Positions 7,024-14,209 of a stretch of DNA of 25,395 bases are shown one piece after another (positions within the stretch are counted from its first letter, which is position 1; each line of letters opens with the position of its first letter). The DNA lies in NCBI GenBank assembly GCA_021372695.1, contig JAJFTY010000111.1:1-25395 (forward strand). Reading direction: 5' to 3'. The notes beneath the pieces are model-generated. The model was not told the origin of the DNA. It did no database searches and was given only the letters and a program-made list of their open reading frames with translations. Made by a program: the position numbers and the translations under genes. This DNA comes from Deltaproteobacteria bacterium (GTDB lineage Bacteria > Desulfobacterota > Syntrophia > Syntrophales > UBA5619).

Positions 7024-7097
7024 GTGAAGGGGAGTTATCTGAAGGTACCGATATTTCGGCTTCCATGGAGGTTACCATTCCTCTTTGGGGGCTTACT
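7024..7097 (+). repeat. Diverged ~70-bp sequence repeat, copy B
   Basis: Counterpart of 6488-6556. It lies in the gap between two small genes and has no ribosome site of its own, so a coding role is doubtful. Confidence 0.45.
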
Positions 7098-7169
7098 ATT
7101 TTCTCTTAAGCGATTTGCCTTAACTTATCTTCTCAACAAATTGCTTCACTCAAATGAAAGGAGAAGCAA

Positions 7170-7475
7170 ATGAAAGTAGCCATGTTTGTTATGTGGGATA
7201 TGAGCAAAACTGCGGAGGTCGCAAAGGCGGCAGATAGCGTCGTAAACCTGCCGGGGAGAAAGTTACTGGTCAACTATATGTTTCAAGGAAAGCCATTTGA
7301 CGGCCTTCCGCCAACCACCGTAGTAACCATGACCGTCTCGGAAGTCGAAAGCAACGAGGCATTGACCACTATCGAATACACGTTGGGACTTGCAGGGGCA
7401 ACAACTTGGGCCGTACCTGTATTAGAGGTTCCGGTGGGAAAAAATGTAGAAACCGAGAAGAAAGTCAGAAGGTAA
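7170..7475 (+). CDS. Small conserved protein, DUF3303-like ferredoxin-fold
   Basis: This 101-residue protein starts at ATG 7170 with GAAAGGAGAAG upstream. It begins with the strand MKVAMFVMWDM, followed by a helix KTAEVAKAADSV, the strand KLLVNYMF, a loop FDGLPPTT, the strand VVTMTVSEVES, a helix and a final strand TWAVPVLEVPVG. The strand and helix order fits a ferredoxin-like small barrel, and the general look is that of DUF3303-like proteins. No active-site residues stand out. It ends before a strong terminator at 7577. It lies in the same low-GC stretch as the hydrolase and may share its unknown role. Confidence 0.75.
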   Translation: MKVAMFVMWDMSKTAEVAKAADSVVNLPGRKLLVNYMFQGKPFDGLPPTTVVTMTVSEVESNEALTTIEYTLGLAGATTWAVPVLEVPVGKNVETEKKVRR

Positions 7476-7576
7476 CTAATGGCGGGCCGTTATTTTTACC
7501 ACCGGTAGGACACCCAGGAGCCAAAGACGGAAATTTCCAATATTTGGCCATAGCGGTTAATATTCGATTCAACGAA

Positions 7577-7605
7577 GCAGGGTCAGAAATGACCCTGCCT
7601 TTTTT
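7577..7605 (+). terminator. Strong Rho-independent terminator
   Basis: GCAGGGTCA (7577-7585) and TGACCCTGC (7590-7598) form nine perfect pairs around a GAAA tetraloop, followed by CTTTTTT. It ends the 7170 gene's transcript. Confidence 0.92.
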
Positions 7606-7665
7606 GGGTGCACGCCATAACCGGTGATCTTCGCCTTTCGTGCCACCTTGGACTAGAGAGTGGTA

Positions 7666-7710
7666 GCGAAGCCAACGACCGGCGTATGGCCTCATTCCAT
7701 GCCCTGCTTG
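7666..7710. repeat. 45-bp direct repeat, copy 2
   Basis: Matches 5245-5289 at 44 of 45 bases in the same orientation. The promoter at 7715 begins five bases after it. The two copies bracket about 2.4 kb holding the hydrolase and two small genes. Confidence 0.85.
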
Positions 7711-7714
7711 CCCA

Positions 7715-7743
7715 TTGACATATGGGTCAGGCATTACTATATT
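7715..7743 (+). promoter_or_regulatory. Near-consensus sigma-70 promoter
   Basis: TTGACA (7715-7720), a 17-base spacer and TATATT (7738-7743) make the best promoter in the window. CCCAT-N6-ATGGG (7711-7726) is an inverted repeat over the -35 that could bind a regulator. The next gene starts at 8009, implying a leader near 260 bases. Confidence 0.75.
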
Positions 7744-8008
7744 CTACTGCAAACGAGATACTGCGATGAGCGTATTGAGTCTATTCTACTGGACGTTAAC
7801 GAAAGAATGATTACAGGGTCTTCGTGGTGATGATCACCCTCATAGACCAGATCTTAAATGATGGACTCCAGTAAAAGACAAGACGGCATCTGCGGGTCTC
7901 GTTTTCGTTTAGATGGGCTATCTGCATGTCTCCGTTAACTTTCGTTAACCGGTAAATCGTCCCGACCCGTCAACCTTGTTACCAACCACGAAACGAAAGG
8001 AGGAAGCC
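7744..8008 (+). ncRNA. Long structured leader or small RNA, unidentified
   Basis: Downstream of the strong promoter lies a gene-free stretch with nested complementarity. TACTGGA (7787-7793) pairs with TCCAGTA (7867-7873). Inside it GGTCT/AGACC and GGTGAT/ATCACC form a two-part hairpin (about 7817-7849). GTTAACGAAAG (7795-7805) is the perfect complement of CTTTCGTTAAC (7939-7949). The last segment can instead fold locally (GTTAAC-TTTC-GTTAAC, 7934-7949), so two alternative states are possible. This is the layout of a regulatory leader, but I recognise no known riboswitch and see no leader peptide. It could also be a free small RNA. The stems are seen directly; the function is inference. Confidence 0.4.
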
Positions 8009-8299
8009 ATGGCCATCAAGACAATCATCCGAAGAAAAGCAACGAAGGTCCTCGAAGATCGCCAACTCATGAGCCTGATGATCGAGCTCCGGACAAAGGC
8101 CCTTGCCCAGCCCGGTTTCATTTCCGGAGAGACCCTCCGGCGAGTGGACCGCCCTGGAGATCTCATCGTGATCGGCACCTGGAAGAGCCAGGACGCGTGG
8201 AACGCCTGGAAAACGAGTCCGGAACGGGCGGAGATCCAAACCCGGATCGACAGCCTGCTGGGGGCGCCTACGGAGTACGAGGTGTACGAGTACCTGTAG
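8009..8299 (+). CDS. Antibiotic biosynthesis monooxygenase (ABM)-domain protein
   Basis: This 96-residue protein fits the single ABM-domain length. It shows strand MAIKTIIRRKA, a long helix LMSLMIELRTKALAQPGFISGETLRRVD, strand DLIVIGTWKSQDAWNAWKTSP (the characteristic ABM W-S-x-x-A-W core), a helix and a terminal strand EYEVYEYL. ABM proteins are small dimeric barrels; some are cofactor-free oxygenases, others stress-related proteins without known substrate. ATG 8009 is chosen because AAAGGAGG is just upstream. It lies 85 bases before the universal stress gene, likely cotranscribed from the promoter at 7715. Confidence 0.88.
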   Translation: MAIKTIIRRKATKVLEDRQLMSLMIELRTKALAQPGFISGETLRRVDRPGDLIVIGTWKSQDAWNAWKTSPERAEIQTRIDSLLGAPTEYEVYEYL

Positions 8300-8383
8300 C
8301 GACCCCATGAGCAGGAGACAATTTCGTCAGGACAGAAGCTCCCCAAGCCGCGACGGCGATAAAGGAGTTAAGGAGGGATGACT

Positions 8384-8839
8384 ATGTATAAGAAAATCCT
8401 GGTTCCTCTCGACAGTTCCGAGTTAGCGGAGTGCGCGTTGTCTCATGTAAAAAACCTGGTCAAGGATGGGGCCGTGGGGGAGGTCATCCTTCTCAACGTG
8501 TTCCACGTCCATGTTTACCGGGGCGGCGAGATGGCTGGCTACATGGACATCAAAGGCATCAGGGAAAACATGTCGGAAGAATCCAGAAAGTATCTTGCCG
8601 ATGTCGAGTCCCGACTTGCTTACGAGGGGATCAAGGTAAAGACGGTGTCCCTGGAGGGAAACCGGCCCTCAGATACCATCTCCGATTACGCGCAGAATAA
8701 CGGAGTGGACCTGATCGTCATTGCCAGCCATGGGTACACAGGACTCAAGAAGCTGATGCTGGGAAGTGTGGCATTGGGAGTCCTCCATGACTCCCGTATT
8801 CCCGTGCTCCTGATCCGCCCCGAATCCTGCCGCAAATAG
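8384..8839 (+). CDS. Universal stress protein, UspA family
   Basis: This 151-residue protein is a single Usp domain of normal length. The opening MYKKILVPLDSSELAECAL is the typical first strand and helix with the ATP-contacting Asp. The C-terminal nucleotide loop reads ASHGYTGLKKLMLGS (Gly117, nine residues, Gly127-Ser128), followed by the closing RIPVLLIRPE strand. This is the ATP-binding subclass, with Ala in place of the first loop glycine. ATG 8384 is preferred over ATG 8378 because AGGAGGG abuts the latter. These cytoplasmic dimers are induced by stress. It stands between ABM and GYD genes, a small stress-type group. Confidence 0.95.
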   Translation: MYKKILVPLDSSELAECALSHVKNLVKDGAVGEVILLNVFHVHVYRGGEMAGYMDIKGIRENMSEESRKYLADVESRLAYEGIKVKTVSLEGNRPSDTISDYAQNNGVDLIVIASHGYTGLKKLMLGSVALGVLHDSRIPVLLIRPESCRK

Positions 8840-8913
8840 GCGACGGGGAGGAGCCGCTCCTTCGGCCGGAGCATGCCAGGTTCAAACCCTCAACAGAGGA
8901 AGGAGGTCGCTCC

Positions 8914-9207
8914 ATGCCGGTATTCATGATGTTCGGGAAATATACCCGGGATTCAATCGGTAAAGCATCTGCGCAGCGGACGAAAAAGGCCGTCAAGATC
9001 ATCGAGAAAAACGACGGGAAAGTGATTTCCATGTATGCCTTGCTGGGGGAGCACGATCTGGTCTTCACCCTGGAATTTCCCGACGCTGAAAAAGCGCTTT
9101 CCACATCTGTGGCGTTAAACAGATTGACGGGCATCAGCTTTTCTACATCTCCGGTTGTTGAAGTAGAGGAATTCGATCGTCTGCTGTCCAAGATAGAAAA
9201 ACTCTAA
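8914..9207 (+). CDS. GYD-domain small protein
   Basis: A 97-residue protein spanning one GYD domain. It opens with MPVFMMFGKYTRDSI, continues with a helix QRTKKAVKIIEKNDGKVISMYALLGEHDLVFTLEFPD containing the family's LGxxDLV core, and ends with a helix and strand around SFSTSPVVEVEEFDRLL. The GYD family is a dimeric ferredoxin-fold barrel of unknown function. GGAAGGAGG lies immediately upstream of ATG 8914. It is 74 bases after uspA and probably in the same unit, completing four small barrel-type proteins in 2.6 kb. Confidence 0.85.
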   Translation: MPVFMMFGKYTRDSIGKASAQRTKKAVKIIEKNDGKVISMYALLGEHDLVFTLEFPDAEKALSTSVALNRLTGISFSTSPVVEVEEFDRLLSKIEKL

Positions 9208-9342
9208 CCTTACGCCGAATCATGTCGCTTATGGTCGGAGGAAAAGGCCGCGAGGGTCATTGCCTCCCTGTGCTCAACGATTGACGGATCTTCCGGATCG
9301 TGCGAGACTGCGAACGTCGGTAACCATCCTGGAGAGAAAAAA

Positions 9343-10017
9343 ATGACGAGAAGAAGACAGCTGCGACTCGGATTGGCTTTGACGATGGTGTTTCTGTCAG
9401 TTGCGCTCATTGCCGGGTGCGCCAGGCAGACACCCATCAGGAACAGGACGACGTCCTACCCCGCAGGGGCTCCTGCGGCGACCATCACGGACGACAAGAA
9501 GGGCGGGGAGAGCGCGCTACGTGAACAGACTCTTCGCGAGCAGGGGCTACGCGAACAGGATCTGCGTGACAGGGCGCTTCGCGAGCAAACGCTCAGAGAC
9601 CAGTCTGCCAGGGGGAAGGTGCCGGAAAGCGCGGGGAGGGGTTCCGCAGGGAAGGAGGGCGCGATCCCGAAGGAGGCCCAGATCCCGGATATCTATTTCG
9701 ATTACAATGCATACAACCTCACGCCCGAGAGCGCGGCGATCCTGAAGGAGGCTGCCCAGACCCTTCTCAGGCAACCGAAGTATTCGCTTCTGATCGAAGG
9801 GCATTGCGATGAGCGGGGCACCGCCGAATACAACCTGGCCCTCGGCCAGAAACGCGCCGACGAGGCGGCGAAATTCCTGATGGACCTGGGAATCGCCAAA
9901 GAGCGGATCAAAACGATCAGCTACGGCAAGGAGAAGCCCCTGGATCCGGGGCATGACGAGGCGGCCTTTGCCAAAAACCGGCGGGACCATTTCGTCGTGT
10001 CGGAATCCGCAAAGTAG
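9343..10017 (+). CDS. pal: Peptidoglycan-associated (Pal-type) outer-membrane lipoprotein
   Basis: This 224-residue lipoprotein has a signal peptide ending in the lipobox LIAGC with Cys26. Residues 59-88 form six tandem five-residue units of the type L-R-E-Q-x. An OmpA-like peptidoglycan-binding domain follows from about residue 118, with IYFDYNAYNLTPES, IEGHCDERGTAEYNLALGQ and a conserved NRR near the end. Pal anchors the outer membrane to peptidoglycan and partners TolB. The tol genes are not next to it, so it may be a paralogue rather than the canonical Pal. GGAGAG precedes ATG 9343, and the rsgA gene starts five bases after the stop. Assignment to the family is firm; the symbol less so. 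Confidence 0.9.
   Translation: MTRRRQLRLGLALTMVFLSVALIAGCARQTPIRNRTTSYPAGAPAATITDDKKGGESALREQTLREQGLREQDLRDRALREQTLRDQSARGKVPESAGRGSAGKEGAIPKEAQIPDIYFDYNAYNLTPESAAILKEAAQTLLRQPKYSLLIEGHCDERGTAEYNLALGQKRADEAAKFLMDLGIAKERIKTISYGKEKPLDPGHDEAAFAKNRRDHFVVSESAK
9517..9606 (+). repeat. Six tandem 15-bp units coding L-R-[ED]-[QR]-x
   Basis: The units code LREQT, LREQG, LREQD, LRDRA, LREQT and LRDQS within the lipoprotein linker. They differ mostly at third codon positions, so the array is not brand new but retains the peptide pattern. Confidence 0.85.
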
Positions 10018-10022
10018 CTGTC

Positions 10023-11111
10023 GTGGAGAACTGGGATAAGAGCGCTTCATCGGTGAAATTGCGCGAACTCGGTCTGGACGATTGGTTCAGGGACCAGGCC
10101 GGTCGCCTCTGCGGCCCGGGCGAATCCATCGCCCGTGTGACCGCGGTCGACCGGGGCCGGTACATCATCAGAAACGAGCAAGGGGAGATACCCGCCGAGC
10201 CGACCGGAAGGTTTCTTTACTCCGTGGAATCTCCCGCTGATCTGCCGTGTGTCGGGGATTGGGTTTGCGTGCAATGCCTCGATTCCGGCGCCTACGCGAC
10301 GATCCACAACCTCCTGCCCAGGAGATCGTTCCTGAGACGCAAGACCCCCGGAAGAAGGACCGAGTTCCAGATGATCGCGGCCAATATCGATGTGGCCCTG
10401 ATCGTCCAGTCCTGCCACTTCGACTTCAACGTGCGCCGGCTCGAACGATACCTCGTGATGGTGAACGAAGGCCATATCGAGCCGCTGCTCCTGCTGACCA
10501 AGACCGACCTGATCACCCCCGAAGCGCTCGACCGACTGGTCGGGGAGATCCGCCTTGCCGGCATCGCCACAAGGGTGGTCACCCTCAGCAACGTCACCGG
10601 GGAGGGAATCGATCAGGTCCGGGAAATCACGGTTCCCGGGAAGTCCTACTGCCTGCTGGGTTCGTCCGGCGTCGGAAAGACGACGCTCATCAACCGGCTC
10701 ATGGGCGATCAAGGTCTGGAGACGAGAGAAGTCAGCGATACGGGCGAGGGCAGGCACACCACCAGCCGTCGACAGCTCATCATTCTCGAGCATGGCGGGC
10801 TATTGATCGATATGCCGGGGATGCGCGAATTGGGAATGCTGGGCGTCGGCGAAGGCCTGGACGACAGCTTCGCCGATATCCGCGAACTCTCGCGAAAGTG
10901 CAGGTTCGCCGATTGCAGCCACACCGGCGAACCCGGCTGCGCCGTCCGGAGGGGCATCGAAGAGGATGCGCTCGACGAAGGACATCTGCAGAATTACCTG
11001 AAGCTCAAGAAGGAATCGGAATTTCACGAAATGTCATACGCCGACAAGCGAAAGAAGGACCGGGCGTTCGGCAAGTTTGTCCGTTCCGTGGTGAAAAACC
11101 TGGACAAATAG
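10023..11111 (+). CDS. rsgA: Ribosome small-subunit biogenesis GTPase RsgA
   Basis: A 362-residue circularly permuted GTPase that helps mature the 30S subunit. An N-terminal OB-fold covers about residues 25-110. The G motifs come in permuted order: G4 TKTD at 159-162, G1 GSSGVGKT at 213-220, then G3 DMPG at 263-266. The C-terminal zinc knuckle has Cys293, Cys298, His300 and Cys306 (CRFADCSH...C). Length is normal for the family. The start is GTG 10023, five bases after the lipoprotein stop, with only a poor ribosome site, so translation is probably coupled to the upstream gene. The pairing with a Pal gene is not the usual rsgA neighbourhood. Confidence 0.97.
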   Translation: MENWDKSASSVKLRELGLDDWFRDQAGRLCGPGESIARVTAVDRGRYIIRNEQGEIPAEPTGRFLYSVESPADLPCVGDWVCVQCLDSGAYATIHNLLPRRSFLRRKTPGRRTEFQMIAANIDVALIVQSCHFDFNVRRLERYLVMVNEGHIEPLLLLTKTDLITPEALDRLVGEIRLAGIATRVVTLSNVTGEGIDQVREITVPGKSYCLLGSSGVGKTTLINRLMGDQGLETREVSDTGEGRHTTSRRQLIILEHGGLLIDMPGMRELGMLGVGEGLDDSFADIRELSRKCRFADCSHTGEPGCAVRRGIEEDALDEGHLQNYLKLKKESEFHEMSYADKRKKDRAFGKFVRSVVKNLDK

Positions 11112-11154
11112 CCCCCATCCTCTCATTCCACCGGTTTCCCCTCCCCTCGCGGGA

Positions 11155-11258
11155 GGGCTCGCAAAAAAGTCAAATCTCACCTCACCCTTTACGACACAGT
11201 CCCTTGCGGGAGGGGATGAAAGGGGAGGGGGAGGGAGTTTCAGAGTTTTTACGAGCCC
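11155..11258. mobile_element. MITE-like element with terminal inverted repeats, copy 1
   Basis: GGGCTCGCAAAAA (11155-11167) and TTTTTACGAGCCC (11246-11258) are inverted repeats with one mismatch and bound 104 bases. The inside has CCCTTGCGGGAGGGG and G-rich runs. A hairpin CCCTCCC/GGGAGGG lies at the left edge (11139-11157). The same termini bound the element at 22851-23035. It fills the gap between convergent genes and may also serve as a terminator. Confidence 0.6.
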
Positions 11259-11259
11259 G

Positions 11260-11622
11260 TCAAGGTTCGAGTTGCGTCGTCTCGCTCTTGGGCGACATGA
11301 CGTAAAGGTGCGAGAAGGCCGAATCCGGGGCCGCCCCGTGCCAGTGCTTCTCGCCCGCCGGAATGAAGATGACGTCCCCGGGGGTCACCACGACCTCTTC
11401 CGCCTCGGTCGCGACGATGCCCTTGCCTTCGGTCACGATGAGGACCTGTTCGATCGTATGGCTGTGAAACTTGTTTCTGACCCCCAGGGGGAAATTGACC
11501 TGGCTGATCATGAAAAGCTTGCTCTCCTCCGGGCCCACAAAAGTCTGCATTTCGACGGGGCCCGTGAACAACGGGGCCAACCTCGGTTTCTTCTCCACCT
11601 GACTCATCTTGATAACCTTCAT
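11260..11622 (-). CDS. Single-domain cupin protein
   Basis: A 120-residue minus-strand protein of cupin_2 type. It shows the first cupin motif FHSHTIEQVLIVTEGKG (two His and Glu as metal ligands) and the second motif GDVIFIPAGEKHWHG, the expected beta-barrel metal site. The start is taken at 11622 because AAGGAG lies six bases upstream of that ATG; in-frame ATGs at 11628 and 11661 are less well placed. Small cupins include metal-dependent dioxygenases, isomerases and sensory domains; the substrate is unknown. The gene is convergent with rsgA and divergent from the MFS gene, so it has its own promoter. Confidence 0.9.
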   Translation of the reverse strand: MKVIKMSQVEKKPRLAPLFTGPVEMQTFVGPEESKLFMISQVNFPLGVRNKFHSHTIEQVLIVTEGKGIVATEAEEVVVTPGDVIFIPAGEKHWHGAAPDSAFSHLYVMSPKSETTQLEP

Positions 11623-11858
11623 GTTCATCTCCTTTTCATGGTCATTGCGGTCCGACCTCATTTCATAAGAGCATAGGGAAAAGCCCTCTTACATGTCAAA
11701 TGGAAAATGGCCGAAAAATAGCGGAGCGCAAGTCGAGGCTGGTCTTTGCGATTGAAACCGAGTCACCACCGCATCCGCTATTCTCTTGTATAATGGCTGC
11801 TCAAATGGTATGGGAGCGCGGTATCAGAGTCACCGAAAGAGCGGCAGGGAACAGGTTC

Positions 11859-13166
11859 GTGGAAGTGAACAGGCAGGCGCCCCGGAAGATCTTCTGGGGC
11901 TGGTATGTGGTGGCAGGGGCCTTCATCACCGTCGCCATCAATTACGGATCGCGCTACAGTTTCGGCGTGTTTCTCAAACCCATGTGCGAAGACCTGGGCT
12001 GGTCCCGCTCGGTGGTTTCCTTCGCCATGAGCCTCTATTTCTTCTTCTACGGGGTGGGCGGCGTCATCTCGGGAAGGCTCCTCGATCTTTTCGCGCCGCG
12101 CTGGGTCATCGTCGCCGGCTCATCCGTCATGGCCGCCGGATTTTTCCTGACGCCCTTCATCTCCACGCCGCTCCAGCTCTACCTGGTCTACGGGGTCGTC
12201 TGCGGGATCAGCTCTGCCTTTTTCGGCTCCGTCGTCGGCATCGGGTCCGTCGGAAAATGGTTCATCCGGAAGCGGGGGCTGGCGATCGGCATCACGTCGA
12301 TGGGCATCGGCTTCGGCACCATGCTCCTGACGCCCCTGGCCGGCACCATCGTCAAATACTTCGACTGGAAAACAGCCTTCTTCGTCCTGGCTGCCGCGAT
12401 CTTCCTTGTATGCACGGTCCTGTCCCAGTATTTCATGGGCAAAAGGCGGCCTGAAGATTACGGCCTGCTTGCCGACGGGGCGATGGCAACGCCGCAGCCT
12501 GCGCCCGCGCCGCCTCTCCGCGCGGGGAAGCTCTCCTACCGGGAGACGACCAGGATCCTGATGAAAGACTCCCGGTTCTGGATCATCAATATCTGCTTCG
12601 GGTTCGCCACCATGTCCGTGATGACCGTGTTCGCGCACCAGGTCCCCTACGTGGAGGAATACGGAATCGATCCCATCGTCGCCGCCGCCACCCTCGGGGT
12701 CATCGCCGTCGCGAGCATCGCAGGCCGGTTCTTTTTCGGCTGGCTGAGCGACCGGTTGGGCGATCCCCGGCACTCGGCCTGCCTGGGCTTCGCCTGCATG
12801 GCCCTGGCCATGATCATCCTGCTCTTCTTCCACTCGCTTGAATCCTTCTACCTCTATGCCTGCCTGTTCGGCTTCGGCTACGGTTCGCTCACCGCGATGT
12901 ACGCCATCCTGAACATCAACCGGTTCGGCACGGATATCTCCGGGACGGCAATCGGACTGACCAACTTTTTCGGCACCGGCCTGGGCGGCTGTCTTGGCCC
13001 CATTTTCGGGGGGATCATCTACGACACGATGGGGTCGTACACCTTCGCCTGGCAGGTGAACCTGGGCGTTCTCTTGGGCGTGACGGCGCTCATCCAGTTT
13101 CTCAAGCCGGCTCTCGCCCCGGCAGCCCTTTCACCCGACCGCGCCAGTGCCGGGAAATATCGATGA
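11859..13166 (+). CDS. MFS transporter, oxalate/formate antiporter-like (OFA/monocarboxylate) family
   Basis: A 12-helix inner-membrane carrier, about 435 residues from GTG 11859. It has the family opening KIFWGWYVVAGAF, then the helix 2-3 signature GRLLDLFAPRW and, in the second half, GRFFFGWLSDRLGDPR, the equivalent A-motif loop. A Pro/Ala-rich loop (MATPQPAPAPP) separates the halves. The frame is open back to 11700, and ATG 11793 is an alternative, but the sequence before 11859 does not look like an MFS N-terminus and TATAAT at 11789-11794 suggests transcription starts after it. Substrates of this family are small carboxylates; which one is unknown. A related carrier lies at 19574. Confidence 0.88.
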   Translation: MEVNRQAPRKIFWGWYVVAGAFITVAINYGSRYSFGVFLKPMCEDLGWSRSVVSFAMSLYFFFYGVGGVISGRLLDLFAPRWVIVAGSSVMAAGFFLTPFISTPLQLYLVYGVVCGISSAFFGSVVGIGSVGKWFIRKRGLAIGITSMGIGFGTMLLTPLAGTIVKYFDWKTAFFVLAAAIFLVCTVLSQYFMGKRRPEDYGLLADGAMATPQPAPAPPLRAGKLSYRETTRILMKDSRFWIINICFGFATMSVMTVFAHQVPYVEEYGIDPIVAAATLGVIAVASIAGRFFFGWLSDRLGDPRHSACLGFACMALAMIILLFFHSLESFYLYACLFGFGYGSLTAMYAILNINRFGTDISGTAIGLTNFFGTGLGGCLGPIFGGIIYDTMGSYTFAWQVNLGVLLGVTALIQFLKPALAPAALSPDRASAGKYR

Positions 13167-13180
13167 AATGGGCATTTCCA

Positions 13181-13209
13181 TTGACAATTCATGATTCATG
13201 CACTATCTC
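13181..13209 (+). promoter_or_regulatory. Possible promoter for the Fe-S protein gene
   Basis: TTGACA (13181-13186) with a 17-base spacer to TATCTC (13204-13209). The -35 is perfect but the -10 weak; a TATAGAAT lies further on at 13222. Confidence 0.35.
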
Positions 13210-13277
13210 GGCAGCGTGTTGTATAGAATAGGGCAAGAAATCCAATGGAGCAGGACAAGCCTGCGGGAAGGTGAAAG

Positions 13278-14135
13278 ATGGACAAGAATCAGCTCATGAA
13301 AATGGCCTCTGATTTTGTCGAGGGATCGGAGCACAATTCGATATCCCGGGAAGTGGCCATTTCGGAGCATGTCGTGGGGCTCCGGATTTTTCAGGCGCCG
13401 GTCCTGGCCTTTGCCAAAGCCGATGATGAAAAATTCCGTCTTTTGAAGGAGCCGTCGGCCGTAGGTCCGCATTTCATGCTGCCCCGGGAATGGCTGCCCC
13501 AGGCCCAAACGGTGATATCCATTTTCCTGCCTTTTACCGAAGAGGTCAGGCGGAGCAACGCGGAAGATATGTCGCGGCCTTCCGATGAATGGCTTCACGG
13601 ACGGATCGAAGGCCAGCGTTTGGTGGAGAAGCTTTGTGCGTTCCTGAAGTCCCAATTGCTGAACGCCGGATATCGCTGCGTCATCCCCGGTCTGGATGAG
13701 CGATTCTGGGCAAAGACGGGTCTTTCGAATCTCACACCCTACCGGGACAATGCCGAAGCAACGGATCTCTTGTTCACGAGCAACTGGTCCGAAAGGCACG
13801 TCGCTTTCGTGTGCGGCCAGGGAACGTTCGGACTCTCCACAGGCCTCATCACCCGGAAAGGGATGGCCGGAAGGTTCGGCAGCCTCATTACAGACTTACC
13901 GTTATCTCCCGATCAGCGAGACTACGACGACCCCTACGAATATTGTTCGATGTGCGGCGTATGCGCGATAAATTGCCCCGTCAACGCCATTTCCATAGAG
14001 AATGGCAAAGATCATAAGCTTTGCGTCGCATTTCTCGACAAAATGGCCGAAAGATTCAAACCCCGGTTGGGGTGCGGAAAATGTCAAGTCGACGTGCCCT
14101 GTGAAAGCAGCAGACCGGACAAGAGCGGCCGGTAG
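13278..14135 (+). CDS. 4Fe-4S protein related to epoxyqueuosine reductase (QueG-like)
   Basis: This 285-residue protein has the C-terminal ferredoxin motif YCSMCGVCAINCP with Cys223, 226, 229 and 233. Cys249, 266, 269 and 275 could bind a second cluster. Upstream, HVAFVCGQGTFGLSTGLIT is the segment shared by QueG-like and reductive-dehalogenase-type proteins, and an N-terminal domain precedes it. True QueG is usually longer and has a HEAT-like C-terminus, absent here, so this is a paralogue of unknown substrate. ATG 13278 has GGAAGGTGAAAG upstream. It is followed 74 bases later by a nitroreductase gene and then a radical SAM gene, suggesting a redox unit. There is no Tat signal, so the protein is cytoplasmic. 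Confidence 0.85.
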   Translation: MDKNQLMKMASDFVEGSEHNSISREVAISEHVVGLRIFQAPVLAFAKADDEKFRLLKEPSAVGPHFMLPREWLPQAQTVISIFLPFTEEVRRSNAEDMSRPSDEWLHGRIEGQRLVEKLCAFLKSQLLNAGYRCVIPGLDERFWAKTGLSNLTPYRDNAEATDLLFTSNWSERHVAFVCGQGTFGLSTGLITRKGMAGRFGSLITDLPLSPDQRDYDDPYEYCSMCGVCAINCPVNAISIENGKDHKLCVAFLDKMAERFKPRLGCGKCQVDVPCESSRPDKSGR

Positions 14136-14209
14136 CGGCACGCCCGCCCGGACGCAGCGGCAGCCAAAACGGATCTCTTGCCCGCCATACTCATCATGGA
14201 GGTGCCACC

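Noticed and set aside
6931..7173. An 80-residue frame between two small genes
   Set aside because: TTG start with no ribosome site, covering a hairpin and the decayed repeat copy B; it overlaps the next gene's start.
7744..8008. Considered a tRNA or a known riboswitch for the leader
   Set aside because: No cloverleaf or known aptamer core could be drawn; only general stems were seen.
5292..8325. AGGAGACAATTTC occurs at 5292-5304 and 8313-8325
   Set aside because: Only 13 bases with unrelated surroundings; may be chance and no second feature supports it.
9547..10050. A 167-residue minus-strand frame over the Pal-like gene
   Set aside because: The plus strand has lipobox, repeats and an OmpA-like domain; the minus frame has none.
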